From: a virus | Reading direction: 5' to 3' (one strand) | DNA: 43,692 bases | Virus record (IMG/VR): IMGVR_UViG_3300017946_000042 | Coordinates: 1 to 43,692 of that record | Shown: in pieces, positions 15,427 through 23,707 of the stretch | Numbering within the stretch: the first letter of the stretch is position 1 | Layout of the letters: the number at the start of each line of letters is the position of its first letter | Made by a program: the position numbers and the translations under genes | The notes under the pieces: model-generated | Told to the model about the DNA's origin: nothing | The model's input: the letters and a program-made list of their open reading frames with translations, nothing else | The model's database searches: none

Positions 15427-17729
15427 GCGAGGTACTGCACGATCTCGTCGAGCATCTTGAACGCCACGAGCGTGATGTCGGCCGCATTGGTCTGTATCGT
15501 CAGCCCGGTGAGCACGCCCTGCTGGCCGACGGCGGTCGGCGGGATGTTATAGTGCCCGGTGGCGGCTGGCGTGTAGGTATAGGTGTTGCTCGCGCTCCCG
15601 GCACTGTCGACGTTCACGGTGAACGTCGCGTCGGTCGTGCTGCCGACATTGAGCAAGCCCCACAGGTTTACCGAGGTCTTTACGTACTCGATTCCGCCCG
15701 GCGCGTCCCAGAACTTCGACCGCACGGTCTTCTGAAACGCCGTCGAGGGGGTGTTGAACAGCGGATAGATGTGCGTCCCGTCCGTCCCATAGCACACGAA
15801 GTTGGAATTGATCTCCTGGGTGCGCACCATCGTGATCGTCACGTCCTGCAAGGACGCGAACCAGATGTTGCCGTGGCGGATGAGCAGCTTGTTCTGGGTC
15901 GCCTGCGATACCGGGTCGATGATGGTGAGCAGGAGCACCGTCACCTTCTTGTCGAAGACGATCGCCTTGGCCATGCTCGGCTGGACGCTGGTGTTGAGCA
16001 GGTTGCCGAAAGCATTGAACCCGGTGCCATACACGCCGTCGAGCATCTCGCTCGTCTTCTGCGCCGAGGAGCCCAGAAGTTCCTGCGCGCCCCACGAGTT
16101 GGCGAACGCGATACCCTGTCCGACTGCAATCACGGTCGCGGCGAACGGCGTGCCAGTCTCGGGGTCGGCGTTCTGTAGGGTGAACGTCGTGGTCGGCGGC
16201 GAGCCCGCCGTCTGGACACCCGAGATGTAGTCGACCGACGAGTCGCCCACCAGGTAGAGGAACCCGTTGTCGCTGATGACCTTGGTGTAGCCGGCCTTGA
16301 GCACGCTCGAGTTCGAGGTCAAGGCGCCACCGCCGTCCGACGTGGCAAAGTCGCTCACGCTGCCGGGCGCGGTCCACTGGATGAGCGGGCCGTTCACCAC
16401 CCACACGTGGCCCGAATAGGTGTCGACCGTCGTGCCTTGCACGCCGAACGGCATGAGCTGCACGGTCGCGGCCGCGTTGGTCACCGAGTCGACCGCCGCG
16501 ATGGACGGAGCAGGGCTCGGTCCCCGATAGATGCCGCCGTTGGTGACGTTCACGCTGGTGATCGCACCGGCTACGATCACGGGCGTGAGCGTTGCCTGCG
16601 CGATCGGCGAATCGCCACCCGCGACCGTCAAGACGGTCGAACCGCTGTAGCCCGAGCCCGTCGCGTTGACGGTCACTGAAGAAATGTACCATTGCCCAGC
16701 ATCAGTGGCGAGAACTAGGACATTCGGAGTGACGGTATCGTAGAACACGCCACCACCAACAACTATGACGTTGGTAATCACCCCGCCGACGATGACGGGC
16801 GCCAACGTGGGTTGCGAATGCACTGTGAAACCAGACCCGGAAATGCTCAAAGTAGTAAATTGCGAGTAGTTGGAACCGCCAGCATTAATAGTTACAGAAG
16901 CAATTGTGTATGAGTTTATCCCATGGCCTACAGCCCCAATCAACTGCATATTAGCCGTAAAGGACGCTCCTGAACCTACCAAATCGTTCATGTTAGCGGT
17001 GAACGTCGCGCCTGAACCCGCCGAGTTCCCACCCGTGAACGTCAAAGTGACGATATCGCCCGCCTGATAGCCCGAACCGGGGCTCACCACCGTCACGTTG
17101 GTGACCAAGCCGCCACCAATCGTCGCCACGAATGTCGCGCCCGATCCGAAGCCGCCCGAGGCCGTCACCGACGGCGCCGTCTTGTACGCCGAGCCCGTGT
17201 CGGTGAGCACCACCGTCGGGCTGAGCGTGCCGGCGGCGTACACGTTGGTGCCGTCCCACAGCCAATAGCCGTTGGTCTGATTAGCGACGATGATCAAGTA
17301 CTGCTGGCCGTACTGGTTGAATTGCAGCTGCCCGACCGTTGCGTTCTGGATCGTGCCCGCGGACAGGATCGTCGTCACGGCGAGCGTCGCAACGTTCACC
17401 TGCACGACCGAGCCGTCGCTCAGCAGCACGGCCGCGTACTCGACCGTCGGGACCGTGACCGAGCCGAGATTGTAGAACTCGTAATAAACGATCGTCAGGA
17501 TGCCGGGCGCCGTGTAGATGGCACTGCCGATGCCGGGCATCGCGCGAAGCTTGCGCGGCGCGAGCGGGAAGAAGCCGTCGATCCAGTACGCCTGCTGGTC
17601 GGGCACGCCCGCGCGGTCGGTGTTGGTGTTGACGCCCTGCCATTGCTCGAAGACGAGCGGCCCCTGCGGGGCGGGGGGCGCGTAGGGGGACGCCTTCTCG
17701 CTGACGGGGGGAGGGGGTTTACCGAGCAT
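15423..17729 (-). CDS. Tail nozzle-like structural protein with inserted beta repeats
   Basis: This is 768 residues from the ATG at 17729, which shares a base with the previous TGA (TGATG). Residues 28-72 read QWQGVNTNTDRAGVPDQQAYWI..GFFPLAPRKLRAMPGIGSAIY (shown in pieces). This N-terminal signature of [VI]NT-x-x-R-x-[GA][IV]-x-D and PLAPRKLR resembles nozzle/tail tubular B-like proteins of short-tailed phages. Residues of about 170-425 are an array of Gly/Ser/Thr beta modules with the core GSGYxxGDxVTLTFTGG. The C-terminal part is a conserved beta domain (DNGFLYLVGDSSVDYISGVQ, SWGAQELLGSSAQK). Bases 16680-17010 have a lower GC content than the flanks, coinciding with one module. It is probably the hexameric tail tip that docks on the adaptor. 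Confidence 0.75.
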   Translation of the reverse strand: MLGKPPPPVSEKASPYAPPAPQGPLVFEQWQGVNTNTDRAGVPDQQAYWIDGFFPLAPRKLRAMPGIGSAIYTAPGILTIVYYEFYNLGSVTVPTVEYAAVLLSDGSVVQVNVATLAVTTILSAGTIQNATVGQLQFNQYGQQYLIIVANQTNGYWLWDGTNVYAAGTLSPTVVLTDTGSAYKTAPSVTASGGFGSGATFVATIGGGLVTNVTVVSPGSGYQAGDIVTLTFTGGNSAGSGATFTANMNDLVGSGASFTANMQLIGAVGHGINSYTIASVTINAGGSNYSQFTTLSISGSGFTVHSQPTLAPVIVGGVITNVIVVGGGVFYDTVTPNVLVLATDAGQWYISSVTVNATGSGYSGSTVLTVAGGDSPIAQATLTPVIVAGAITSVNVTNGGIYRGPSPAPSIAAVDSVTNAAATVQLMPFGVQGTTVDTYSGHVWVVNGPLIQWTAPGSVSDFATSDGGGALTSNSSVLKAGYTKVISDNGFLYLVGDSSVDYISGVQTAGSPPTTTFTLQNADPETGTPFAATVIAVGQGIAFANSWGAQELLGSSAQKTSEMLDGVYGTGFNAFGNLLNTSVQPSMAKAIVFDKKVTVLLLTIIDPVSQATQNKLLIRHGNIWFASLQDVTITMVRTQEINSNFVCYGTDGTHIYPLFNTPSTAFQKTVRSKFWDAPGGIEYVKTSVNLWGLLNVGSTTDATFTVNVDSAGSASNTYTYTPAATGHYNIPPTAVGQQGVLTGLTIQTNAADITLVAFKMLDEIVQYLA

Positions 17730-18652
17730 CACCAGCGGCCGTAGGGATTGGTCGCGCGGCCGGGGCGCGCGTACTGCGACTTGCGCAGCGTCATCTTGTC
17801 GTAGAGATCGAGGTAGTAGCGAGCCGCGTTCCAATTCTGCAGCTCGCCATACGCGAGTGAAGCGGCGAAGTATTTGACCACATCATCCCAAGGACGAGGG
17901 ATGACGTCGACGCTCAGATCGTCAATCAAATCGGCAGGCGTACAGAAACAGTCGGCCTCGTATTGATAAATCTGACTGGGCAACGGGTACATATATAACG
18001 AACCTTGATCACCTTGGCCTAGTTGAGAAAAGAAGGCCGGCACATATTGATACTGAAATGGGTATTGTCTGATCATTGCTTGATAGGTACTGAAAGAGTA
18101 GGAAGGCAAAGAATAGCGGTAATTTGAATAAATCAGGCTGACCGATTTTATGGAGTGGATCGAAAGCACCCCCGGAAAAGCACCCAAATAAATACTGGAA
18201 AAGTTATAAACTTCCTGCCCCGGGTTCAACTGGTTGATCGGCGATATCTGCAACGTGATCGTCGCACCCGTCCCGGTCGGGTCCGCGATGGTGGCGATCG
18301 GCTCGAAGTAGCCGGACCCGCCGTTCTGGATGTTCACCGCCACGATCTGCCCGCCCAGCACCTCGGCGAGCGCAGTCGCCTGCTGCCCAAGCGGCGTGGG
18401 CGCCTGCCCGCTCGGGAAGTCCGGCGCCGTGATGGTGACGATCGGCGCGGTGTAGCCGTGGCCCTGCGCCGTCACGATCGCCGAGACGACGGACCCGCTG
18501 ATGGGGGTAAGGCGCCGCACGCATTGCGTCCGCTGCGCGGTCTCGCGGCGGCCCTCGTTGACGTACTCGATCAGGTCCTCGGGCATCAACATGTCCTGCT
18601 TCTGCTCGCGGAGCAGGCGCTGGACGCCCTGGAGGTACTTATTGAGCGCCAT
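17729..18652 (-). CDS. Head-tail adaptor-like protein, long paralogue
   Basis: This 307-residue protein begins MALNKYLQGVQRLLREQ. A GTG two codons upstream is possible, but the ATG has a G-rich site (GGGGGG) before it. The N-terminal helices (EDLIEYVNEGRRETAQRTQCVRR), the VYNFSSIYLG strand and the C-terminal helix pair (AASLAYGELQNWNAARYYLDLY) align with the next gene at 18639-19412, so the two are paralogues. Residues of about 53-141 are an insertion of two GxGY beta modules absent from the paralogue. Bases of about 17880-18230 are AT-richer. The position between capsid and nozzle genes fits the adaptor ring (T7 gp11-like role). Confidence 0.75.
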   Translation of the reverse strand: MALNKYLQGVQRLLREQKQDMLMPEDLIEYVNEGRRETAQRTQCVRRLTPISGSVVSAIVTAQGHGYTAPIVTITAPDFPSGQAPTPLGQQATALAEVLGGQIVAVNIQNGGSGYFEPIATIADPTGTGATITLQISPINQLNPGQEVYNFSSIYLGAFPGVLSIHSIKSVSLIYSNYRYSLPSYSFSTYQAMIRQYPFQYQYVPAFFSQLGQGDQGSLYMYPLPSQIYQYEADCFCTPADLIDDLSVDVIPRPWDDVVKYFAASLAYGELQNWNAARYYLDLYDKMTLRKSQYARPGRATNPYGRW

Positions 18653-19412
18653 TGCCACCCCCCAGCTTCAAGCCAATCTTGGCGGCCTGCGCGGGATCCT
18701 GCGTCTGCGCGTAGGCGAAGCGATTCACGTTCGGGTTCGAGAACCGCCGGGCGCGCTCAAGGAAGGTCTGGTAGAAACCGAATTGCGCCTCGGCCTCCCC
18801 GCGCCGCGCGCTCGTCTGCGAGGATAGTAACGCAAAATAACTTGCGAAGAAGGGCACGCAGTCGGTCCAAAGGTATGGGAGTGCCTCCGGGTCACCGTCG
18901 GCCGCGAGCTGCAGGGGGAAGCACACGCAGTCGCAGCTCAAGGTGTAGGCGATGTCCGGCACCGGGTCGACGTAAAAGCTGCCGCCAGCCGCGGTCGCCT
19001 GGTCGGTCGCAGCGCCCGGCGCCCCGCCCTGCTGGTACTGCGACCACCGGACGGGCGCGCCCTGTTGCGGCACCGGCGTGTTCAAGCTGTACTCCTCGAA
19101 CCATTCCCACGCCCGCACGTTGAGCCGCTTCTGCCCGCTGCCGACCGCGTAGAAGATGCTGCGGATATGGATCGCCCCCTGCACGCCCGTGACGCTCGGC
19201 GTGCCCAGCGCGAGGCTCGAGAAGTTGTAGGGGCCGGCCGAGCCGGGAGTGAGCGAGATCGTCGCTTGGCGACGAATCGATTCGCTTTCGGCCGCGATCT
19301 GGCCGCGCGCCACGTTGATGTAGCCGGTGAGCAGGGCCGTCGAGTAGAGGGCGGTGGGCGCGGCCGGGTTCTGGAGCAGCTGCTGGGTCTGCGCGAGATA
19401 GTTATTGAGCAC
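18639..19412 (-). CDS. Head-tail adaptor-like protein, short paralogue
   Basis: This 257-residue protein starts at GTG 19412 with GGAGG seven bases upstream. The N-terminus MLNNYLAQTQQLLQNPAAP, helix STALLTGYINVARGQIAAESESIRR, strand PYNFSSLALG and C-terminal AEAQFGFYQTFLERARRFSNPN parallel the neighbouring longer protein. The segment SCDCVCFP contains three Cys. Its stop lies 14 bases inside the next gene. Two adaptor-like proteins in tandem could build two stacked rings or a mixed ring between portal and nozzle. Confidence 0.75.
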   Translation of the reverse strand: MLNNYLAQTQQLLQNPAAPTALYSTALLTGYINVARGQIAAESESIRRQATISLTPGSAGPYNFSSLALGTPSVTGVQGAIHIRSIFYAVGSGQKRLNVRAWEWFEEYSLNTPVPQQGAPVRWSQYQQGGAPGAATDQATAAGGSFYVDPVPDIAYTLSCDCVCFPLQLAADGDPEALPYLWTDCVPFFASYFALLSSQTSARRGEAEAQFGFYQTFLERARRFSNPNVNRFAYAQTQDPAQAAKIGLKLGGGNGAQ

Positions 19413-19433
19413 CGCACCGCCTCCAGGCGGCGC

Positions 19434-19655
19434 TTACAATCGCCGCAGTACCAGATTGCCCGGGGTCGAGCGCTCCGCATCGATCTGGTGCAGCCGCTGC
19501 TGCCCGTCCGGCCCCTTGCACAAGAACGCGGTGCCGTGCGCCATCGCGTTCCGCTGCGCCCCGACGGTGCCGGCCGACACGTCGTCGACCGTCAGGTTCG
19601 CCACCGCGAAACGCTGTTCGGCGCTGACCCCCGAGATGCTGAGGCTGTAGGTCAT
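19434..19655 (-). CDS. Small conserved virion-region protein
   Basis: This 73-residue protein begins MTYSLSISGVSAEQRFAVANL. It is mixed alpha/beta, with a single Cys (AFLCKGPDGQQRL) and an Arg-rich end. The ATG overlaps the stop of the decoration-like gene (ATGA); the longer frame to 19751 is shadow. No family is recognised. It lies between a capsid-associated protein and the adaptors, so a role in capsid or connector completion is plausible. Confidence 0.65.
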   Translation of the reverse strand: MTYSLSISGVSAEQRFAVANLTVDDVSAGTVGAQRNAMAHGTAFLCKGPDGQQRLHQIDAERSTPGNLVLRRL

Positions 19656-20824
19656 GCGGCCGGCTGGATCACAGCGATGTCGGGCACCGAGCCCAAAGTC
19701 AGCGCAACCGTTCCGATCGAGACGGTCGCACCAGGAGCCGGGAACAGCCAAGCCGTCGGAGCGCCAAGGAACAACCCGCCATCATAGACCGTTCCGGCCG
19801 AGTTGGCGGTCACGGACGTTCCGATGTTCGGCTGCCGCGGGCGCCACGCAAGACCGAGAGCTTCCGGCGATGCGGATGACGCGGGCGACGTGCTCGGCAC
19901 GCCGCCAACCGTCAGCACCGGGAGAAGTCCCGTGCCGACACCTGCACCCGTGATGGAAGTCGACACAATCGTCTGCAGAACGTTCGCCACCACCGAGGCG
20001 CCGGTGCCGGCGCCGCCGATCGACAGCGTGATCGACGACATCGAGCCGTTGCCGAGCGGGCCGCCCGGGTTCGTGCACAGCACGCCGGCGATGCCGCCGT
20101 TGGTGTTCAGGCTCGACAGCGAGAAGTAGACGGTGGCGTTGGTGATGCCGGTCGCGAGATTCGGGTCGGTCGGGTTCGGCTGGCACACGATCGTGAAGCC
20201 ACTGCCGTAGCCGGCGCCCTGGTTGACGAACGAGACCGTCGACACCGTGCCGTTGGCGATCACCGCATAGGCGCTGGCCTGGATGCCGCCGACGCCGTTG
20301 GAGTTGCTCGCCGCGGGGGCCGGCGGCGGAATGAAGATGAGCGGTGGCACGCCGTAGCCGGCGCCGGCCTGCGAGGTCGTGACCGACGCGCCTGAAAACA
20401 CCAGCTGGCCGCCGACGATCGGCGCCCAGGTGCCGACCACCTTGGCGCTGGTGCTGATCTGCGTCACCGTCGTGGTGCCCTGCACGTAGCTCGTGCCGTA
20501 CTGGATGACGGTGGCGCTGACCGGGCAGCCGAGGCGGTTGGCGACGCGCAGGTTGAAGCCGTCGGACGTGGCGTGGATCATGCCGGACGTCCAGCCGGCC
20601 GCGGCCGCCATCGTCCAGATGTTGTTCACCGGATCGAGATACTCGAGGACGAGGTAGCTGCCGAGGCCGATGTACCAGTCGCCCGCCGCGATCGGGAGCT
20701 CCTGGCCGGGCGCCAGGCACACGCGGTTGGACGGGTTGTCGAGCGGGGCGTTGCCCAGCGCGGTCGGGTAGAGGTTCTGCGGCAGCGCGAGGCCGAGGCC
20801 AGGACCGGAGAGAAACGGGGGCAT
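19652..20824 (-). CDS. Capsid-associated (decoration-like) protein with GxGY modules
   Basis: This 390-residue protein is immediately downstream of the major capsid gene (10-base gap, GAGGAG site). The N-terminal domain (FLSGPGLGLALPQNLYPTALGNAPLDNP, pieces; then LPIAAGDWYIGLGSYLVLEYLDP) seems conserved in related short-tailed phages. Residues of about 150-290 hold two copies of the GAGYG-type beta module (TTSQAGAGYGVPPLIF and STVSFVNQGAGYGSGFTI). The C-terminus is another beta domain (WLFPAPGATVSIGTVALTLGS). It is likely a surface or head-fibre protein. The same module occurs in the adaptor and nozzle proteins of this phage. Confidence 0.7.
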   Translation of the reverse strand: MPPFLSGPGLGLALPQNLYPTALGNAPLDNPSNRVCLAPGQELPIAAGDWYIGLGSYLVLEYLDPVNNIWTMAAAAGWTSGMIHATSDGFNLRVANRLGCPVSATVIQYGTSYVQGTTTVTQISTSAKVVGTWAPIVGGQLVFSGASVTTSQAGAGYGVPPLIFIPPPAPAASNSNGVGGIQASAYAVIANGTVSTVSFVNQGAGYGSGFTIVCQPNPTDPNLATGITNATVYFSLSSLNTNGGIAGVLCTNPGGPLGNGSMSSITLSIGGAGTGASVVANVLQTIVSTSITGAGVGTGLLPVLTVGGVPSTSPASSASPEALGLAWRPRQPNIGTSVTANSAGTVYDGGLFLGAPTAWLFPAPGATVSIGTVALTLGSVPDIAVIQPAA

Positions 20825-20834
20825 GTGCTGCTCC

Positions 20835-21887
20835 TCAGAAGGCGTTGCCGGCGATGTTGTAGACCCAGGCCCCGCTCGACGACTTGGCGCTCAGGATATC
20901 GTAGCCGACGACCACCACACCCTGCTGGCCGATCTGCCCGAGCGGCACCAGCGAGTAGAAGCCCGAGAAGTCGAACGCGGCGTCCTCCGACAGGTACATC
21001 GCCGTGTACTTGACGTTGGCGAAGAACATATTGCCCTGCGGCAGGAAGTGATCGAGGAAGATCGGCACGCCGCTGACGTTCAGGTTCGGGAAGCTCGACC
21101 GCACCGACGTGTCCATCGAGTAGGTGGAGCCCGGCGGGTGGTAGATGTTCTCAATCCCGATGAAGTCGTTGTTGAGCGTCTGGAAATCGCCCGGCGCCAT
21201 GACGCCGAAGGTCGGGGCCTCGCCGCCGGCCGCGTCCGTGATCTTGGTGATCAGGGTCGACATGCTCTTGCGGGTGAAGCCGACGGTCGCCGGACTGGTG
21301 GTGGCGCCCGCCGTGATCGTGTTCGCGTTGATGTACTGGCCCTGGAACGCGCTGTTGCCGGCCACGTTGCGGTTGATGCCGCCGTAGGTCGCGAAGTTGG
21401 TGCCGTTGTCGAAGGCGTTCTGGAAGCTGTCGGGGAACAGCGGGTTCGCCGAGTTGTTGGTGAAGATCAGCCGCGCCATGTTCTGGCGGGTCACGGCGTA
21501 CACGTCGTTCATGCGCGCCTTGAGCAGACTGATCTCGCGGTCGGTCGCCTGCAGCACGGTCTCGCCGAAGGGGAGCGGAACGGGGACCACCCAGTAGGCG
21601 AGCGCGAATTGGGCGTTTTGAATCCCGGGCGTGATGACGGGGCTGTTGAATCCACCGCCGTAGCCGGTGAATTGGCCTTGGACCATCGACTGACCCTGCA
21701 ACGGGATCGTTACCTGGTTGAGGCCGCCGGCGGCGCGCTGCGCATTCCCGGTAAGGTAGAAAAGAGTCGGTGACCCATAGTAAATTTGTACAAATAATCG
21801 AGGGACGAAAGCCCTGCGTGTGACGGCCGACAACTCCTGGTAGAGTGACCCAGCGGGAGGGACCGCACCGATACCTGGAAGGGGCAC
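20835..21887 (-). CDS. Major capsid protein
   Basis: The protein has 350 residues. The start is taken as GTG 21887 because AGGAGG lies seven bases upstream; the TTG at 21893 would abut the ribosome site. It follows the scaffold-like gene in the packaging-to-tail order and has the size of a T7/HK97-fold capsid subunit. Landmarks are QIYYGSPTLFYLTGN, FALAYWVVPVPLPFGETVLQ, a spine-helix-like TDREISLLKARMNDVYAVTRQNMARLIF, GRDF-type loop APGDFQTLNNDFIGIENIYHPP, and a C-terminal beta region ending VVVVGYDILSAKSSSGAWVYNIAG. No protease or delta domain is fused. Confidence rests on position, length and composition rather than a diagnostic motif. Confidence 0.8.
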   Translation of the reverse strand: MPLPGIGAVPPAGSLYQELSAVTRRAFVPRLFVQIYYGSPTLFYLTGNAQRAAGGLNQVTIPLQGQSMVQGQFTGYGGGFNSPVITPGIQNAQFALAYWVVPVPLPFGETVLQATDREISLLKARMNDVYAVTRQNMARLIFTNNSANPLFPDSFQNAFDNGTNFATYGGINRNVAGNSAFQGQYINANTITAGATTSPATVGFTRKSMSTLITKITDAAGGEAPTFGVMAPGDFQTLNNDFIGIENIYHPPGSTYSMDTSVRSSFPNLNVSGVPIFLDHFLPQGNMFFANVKYTAMYLSEDAAFDFSGFYSLVPLGQIGQQGVVVVGYDILSAKSSSGAWVYNIAGNAF

Positions 21888-21894
21888 GTTCAAA

Positions 21895-21900
21895 CCTCCT
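21895..21900 (-). promoter_or_regulatory. Ribosome binding site of the capsid gene
   Basis: This is a perfect AGGAGG on the minus strand, seven bases before GTG 21887. It decides the start of the major capsid gene and predicts very strong translation. The plus-strand copy of these bases runs into TTGACA (21900-21905), which might be the -35 of the oppositely oriented HNH gene, but no good -10 follows at 16-18 bp. Confidence 0.75.
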
Positions 21901-21958
21901 TGACAATGCCGAGCGACATGGTCAAGCTACCCTCGTTGCCACACAAAGGAGCCCAACC

Positions 21959-22804
21959 ATGCCGATCGAAAAGAACTGTGAGAACTGCGGTGCAACGTTT
22001 GCCAGCTACCCAAGCGCCAACCAGCGCTTCTGTAGCCTTGCGTGCCGAAGCGCGTTTCGCTTCGACAAGTCGATTCCAGCACCGGGCCGTGAAGTCGTGA
22101 ACTTCACGTGCAAGGAGTGCGGGAAACCCTTCGGAATGATGCGGGCGTACCTCAATGCGCACATCAAGAAGTACGGACGAGGCCCGCTGTACTGCTCCCG
22201 ACCCTGTTCCGACATCGGTCGAACAAAGGACGCCACTGCCCGCAACACCTTCACGTGCATCAGTTGCGGCGAGACGCTGACACGCAGTCGCAAACCGGGC
22301 GGCCGGATATACCGAGAGCAAAAATACTGCAGTCAAGCGTGCAAAGCCGCGCACCAGCGCGATGTTGCTCTTGCCCGCTTCAACGCTGGCAACTTCAGCC
22401 GGCACATCAAGCGCCACGGCTACGTGTGGATCTCGGTGCCATCCCTCGTGACCGGCAAGAAGCACGCCGTCATGGAGCACCGATACGTGATGTCCCAGCA
22501 CCTCGGGCGCGAACTCTACCCCGAGGAGACCGTCCATCACCGGGACGGAAACCGGCAGCACAACGATCTCAGCAACCTGGAGCTTTTCTCCAGCCGTCAC
22601 GGTCCCGGCCAGCGCGTCGTCGACAAGGTGACGTTCGCAATCGACATGCTGCGGCTCTACCCGGAATTTGCCCGGGCGGCCGGCGTCGAATTGCGAGACG
22701 TCGCGCATCCTACCGCCTCTGATTCCGCACGTCCGCCAGCGCCGCCATCGCCATCTTGTCGGCCAGCGGCTCCGAACGGCCCTGCGTCTCCAGCAGCTTC
22801 TTGA
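21959..22804 (+). CDS. HNH homing-type endonuclease with three zinc knuckles
   Basis: The protein has 281 residues. The start is ATG 21959 with AAGGAG six bases upstream. Three Cys4 knuckles precede the catalytic domain: C7/C10/C25/C29, C51/C54/C79/C83 and C100/C103/C124/C128. The HNH_3-like nuclease core runs about 172-212 (MEHRYVMSQHLGREL then VHHRDGNRQHNDLSNLEL), with H174, the HH193-194 pair, N198 and N206 as candidate catalytic or metal residues. The gene lies on the strand opposite to the capsid operon, between scaffold and capsid genes. Its last 95 bases overlap the 3' end of the scaffold gene tail to tail. This is typical of free-standing homing endonucleases that invade capsid gene blocks. 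The Pro/Ser-rich last 30 residues are antisense to the scaffold gene. Confidence 0.9.
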   Translation: MPIEKNCENCGATFASYPSANQRFCSLACRSAFRFDKSIPAPGREVVNFTCKECGKPFGMMRAYLNAHIKKYGRGPLYCSRPCSDIGRTKDATARNTFTCISCGETLTRSRKPGGRIYREQKYCSQACKAAHQRDVALARFNAGNFSRHIKRHGYVWISVPSLVTGKKHAVMEHRYVMSQHLGRELYPEETVHHRDGNRQHNDLSNLELFSSRHGPGQRVVDKVTFAIDMLRLYPEFARAAGVELRDVAHPTASDSARPPAPPSPSCRPAAPNGPASPAAS

Positions 22805-23294
22805 CGTCGTCGCTGCCGTCGGACGTGTCGGTGAAGTTCCACGAGCCGATCGCGCCGACCGGGGTCACCACGGTCGGCGGCGGGTGCAGCTTCTCCCAGT
22901 AGGCCGCGGCGATGAGCGGATCGAGAATGCCCTTCTCGTCCATGATCTTGCGAACCTCGTCGAGGCCCGGCTGCATGTAGCCTTCGCTGCGGAGCTTCGC
23001 GAACCCGGCCTCGACCTGCCCGTCGAGCGCGCGCAACTTGTCGTTCCGCTCACGCTCGGCCTTCTCGTCCTCTCGCGCCTTGCGCTCCGCGGCGAGCTCC
23101 TTGCGCAGCTCGTCGATCGGCTCCTGCACGGCGCGCTGCGAGTCGAGCTCGGGGGTCACGTAGTTGGGGTCGTGCTCCTTGACGGCTTCCTGGAGCTTGA
23201 GCTTGGCCTTCGGGTTCTTCATCATCGCGTTGACGAGCGTCGTCAACCTGCGCGATGCAACCAGCTCGTCCTCGTCGACCTCGACCTTGGGCAC
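22710..23294 (-). CDS. Scaffolding-like protein
   Basis: This 194-residue protein starts with GTG directly after the TAA of the previous gene. It is highly charged, with a coiled coil at about 45-105 (EPIDELRKELAAERKAREDE, KAERERNDKLRALDGQV), a Pro-rich turn (LHPPPTVVTPVG) and an Arg-rich C-terminus (DVRNQRR). Position directly before the capsid gene, size and coiled-coil content all match short-tailed phage scaffolds. The 3' end is overlapped in antisense by the HNH gene. No protease signature is present. Confidence 0.7.
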   Translation of the reverse strand: MPKVEVDEDELVASRRLTTLVNAMMKNPKAKLKLQEAVKEHDPNYVTPELDSQRAVQEPIDELRKELAAERKAREDEKAERERNDKLRALDGQVEAGFAKLRSEGYMQPGLDEVRKIMDEKGILDPLIAAAYWEKLHPPPTVVTPVGAIGSWNFTDTSDGSDDVKKLLETQGRSEPLADKMAMAALADVRNQRR

Positions 23295-23480
23295 TTACTT
23301 CGCGCCCCCGACGTTCGAGCCGGCGTTCGGCACGTGGCTCAGGCCCATCGACTCGGACTTCATCTGCGCCGGCAGATGCGACTTGCGGCCGCCGATATCG
23401 ATCTGCTCCATGTCGACGCGCACGATCTGAGCGTCGCTGGTCGGGATCGACTTGGCGTTGTTCTGGAAGATGTTCGTCAT
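23295..23480 (-). CDS. Small virion-region protein (61 residues)
   Basis: MTNIFQNNAKSIPTSDAQIV begins a 61-residue protein with AGGAG seven bases before the ATG; the longer frame to 23843 is a shadow. It is polar, with the motif VRVDMEQIDIGGRKSHLPAQMKS (read in two parts). It ends one codon before the scaffold GTG, so they are coupled. Function unknown; possibly a small capsid-assembly factor. Confidence 0.65.
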   Translation of the reverse strand: MTNIFQNNAKSIPTSDAQIVRVDMEQIDIGGRKSHLPAQMKSESMGLSHVPNAGSNVGGAK

Positions 23481-23491
23481 GGTCTCTCTCC

Positions 23492-23707
23492 TCAGTAGCC
23501 GTGGCCGCGGCGCATCGGCGCCAGGTTGCGCACGTCGCCCCAGCCGTGACGGGGGTAGTTCGACGCGGCGACGAGCCGCTGCTGGTCGGGGGTCTGGATG
23601 GTGCGCACCGCGAACGGTGCGTTGCCGGCGGGAGCGGCCGCGATCCCGTAGTCGGACGGGCCGGCCGCATCGGGCAGCATCTCGGTCTTGTCCTGATGAA
23701 TGTTCAT
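23492..23707 (-). CDS. Small Arg/Pro-rich virion-region protein (71 residues)
   Basis: This 71-residue protein starts at ATG 23707, overlapping the previous stop (ATGA). It begins MNIHQDKTEMLPDAAG and ends NLAPMRRGHGY, with a central FAVRTIQTPDQQRLVAASNYPRHGW part. It has no membrane helix and no recognised family. It belongs to the pre-scaffold cluster, so an assembly role is inferred only from neighbours. Confidence 0.6.
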   Translation of the reverse strand: MNIHQDKTEMLPDAAGPSDYGIAAAPAGNAPFAVRTIQTPDQQRLVAASNYPRHGWGDVRNLAPMRRGHGY

